NCBI GenBank assembly: GCA_947628395.1
Contig: CANQZP010000036.1
Span: forward strand, 1-12,857
Direction of reading: 5' to 3'
DNA from: an uncultured Clostridia bacterium
Lineage (GTDB): Bacteria; Bacillota; Clostridia; TANB77; CAG-508
DNA: 12,857 bases
This document shows, one piece after another, positions 12,786 to 12,857 of the stretch. The position numbers and the translations under genes are program-made. Each line of letters starts with the position of its first letter. The stretch's first letter is position 1. The notes under the pieces are model-generated. The model made no database searches. It saw nothing but the letters and a program-made list of their open reading frames with translations, and was not told the DNA's origin.

Positions 12786-12857
12786 AATTGAAAAAGTAAA
12801 TTCAATTTGGAAAAAGTAACTTCTAGTTACCGATTAAGTGCTATTTAGAAGGATTTA
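12786..12857 (+). other. Short structured stretch at the window's end, probable leader of the next gene
   Basis: AATTGAA (12786-12792) can pair with TTCAATT (12801-12807), and GTAACT-TCT-AGTTAC (12816-12830) is a perfect 6-bp hairpin. GAAAAAGTAA occurs at 12790-12799, and the same ten bases appear again at 12810-12819. AGAAGGA near 12847-12853 could be the ribosome site of a gene beginning just beyond the window. No T-run follows the hairpins, so this is not a clear terminator. Confidence 0.3.

Noticed and set aside
1..12857. Mollicute-type code (TGA read as tryptophan)
   Set aside because: No complete gene stops at TGA, but tryptophan is always TGG and no in-frame TGA occurs in the genes. 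The bias simply reflects low GC.
1..12857. CRISPR arrays, insertion sequences, prophage genes, tRNAs
   Set aside because: No regularly spaced repeats, transposase-like proteins, phage structural genes or cloverleaf T-arm signatures were found on either strand.

Overview
The window reads as chromosomal DNA of a very AT-rich, low-GC Firmicute (Bacillota), most likely an uncultured gut-type Clostridia or Bacilli lineage. The reasons are the A/T-dominated codon use, strong Shine-Dalgarno sites (AGGAGG, AAGGAGA), TTG- and TGN-type expression signals, textbook sigma-A promoters with 17-nt spacers, and T-tailed hairpin terminators. All genes are on the + strand. The code is standard: tryptophan is TGG, and every complete gene stops at TAA or TAG.

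Layout. (1) Bases 1-61 hold the tail of an unidentified gene, followed by a hairpin terminator and a structured non-coding stretch. A promoter at 312-340 then leads through a palindrome-rich leader to a small orphan gene (520-783) with its own terminator. (2) Bases 936-4464 are a tight four-gene run: a single-domain RelA/SpoT-type HD hydrolase, a P-loop nucleoside/nucleotide-kinase-like protein, the ATPase YchF, and a membrane-anchored transglutaminase-like protein. (3) A perfect TTGACA-17-TAAAAT promoter starts pgi (glucose-6-phosphate isomerase). It is followed 35 nt later by a 763-residue coiled-coil protein of unknown function. (4) A 624-base stretch without a credible gene (8162-8785) holds a promoter and a large, highly structured RNA of about 555 nt. 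Immediately after it comes a 181-residue polytopic membrane protein. I identify this pair as an OLE RNA and its partner OapA. (5) After a strong terminator, a near-consensus extended -10 promoter drives two genes: a 787-residue helical-repeat protein and a 270-residue protein that looks like an aldehyde-dehydrogenase/ProA fold missing its catalytic domain. The last of these appears to be frameshifted near its 3' end.

The most interesting object is the OLE-OapA locus. The RNA's predicted ends pair with each other exactly (GATGGT at the predicted start, ACCATC 27 nt before the oapA ATG). Several perfect long-range helices and many local hairpins lie inside. The last long-range helix shares bases with a hairpin plus T-run, which suggests an RNA switch between completion of the RNA fold and termination before oapA. 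OapA also shows a sequence pattern reminiscent of the CNNM/DUF21 magnesium-transporter core, which would fit published links between OLE and magnesium tolerance. The flanking genes differ from the isoprenoid-gene setting in which OLE was first described.
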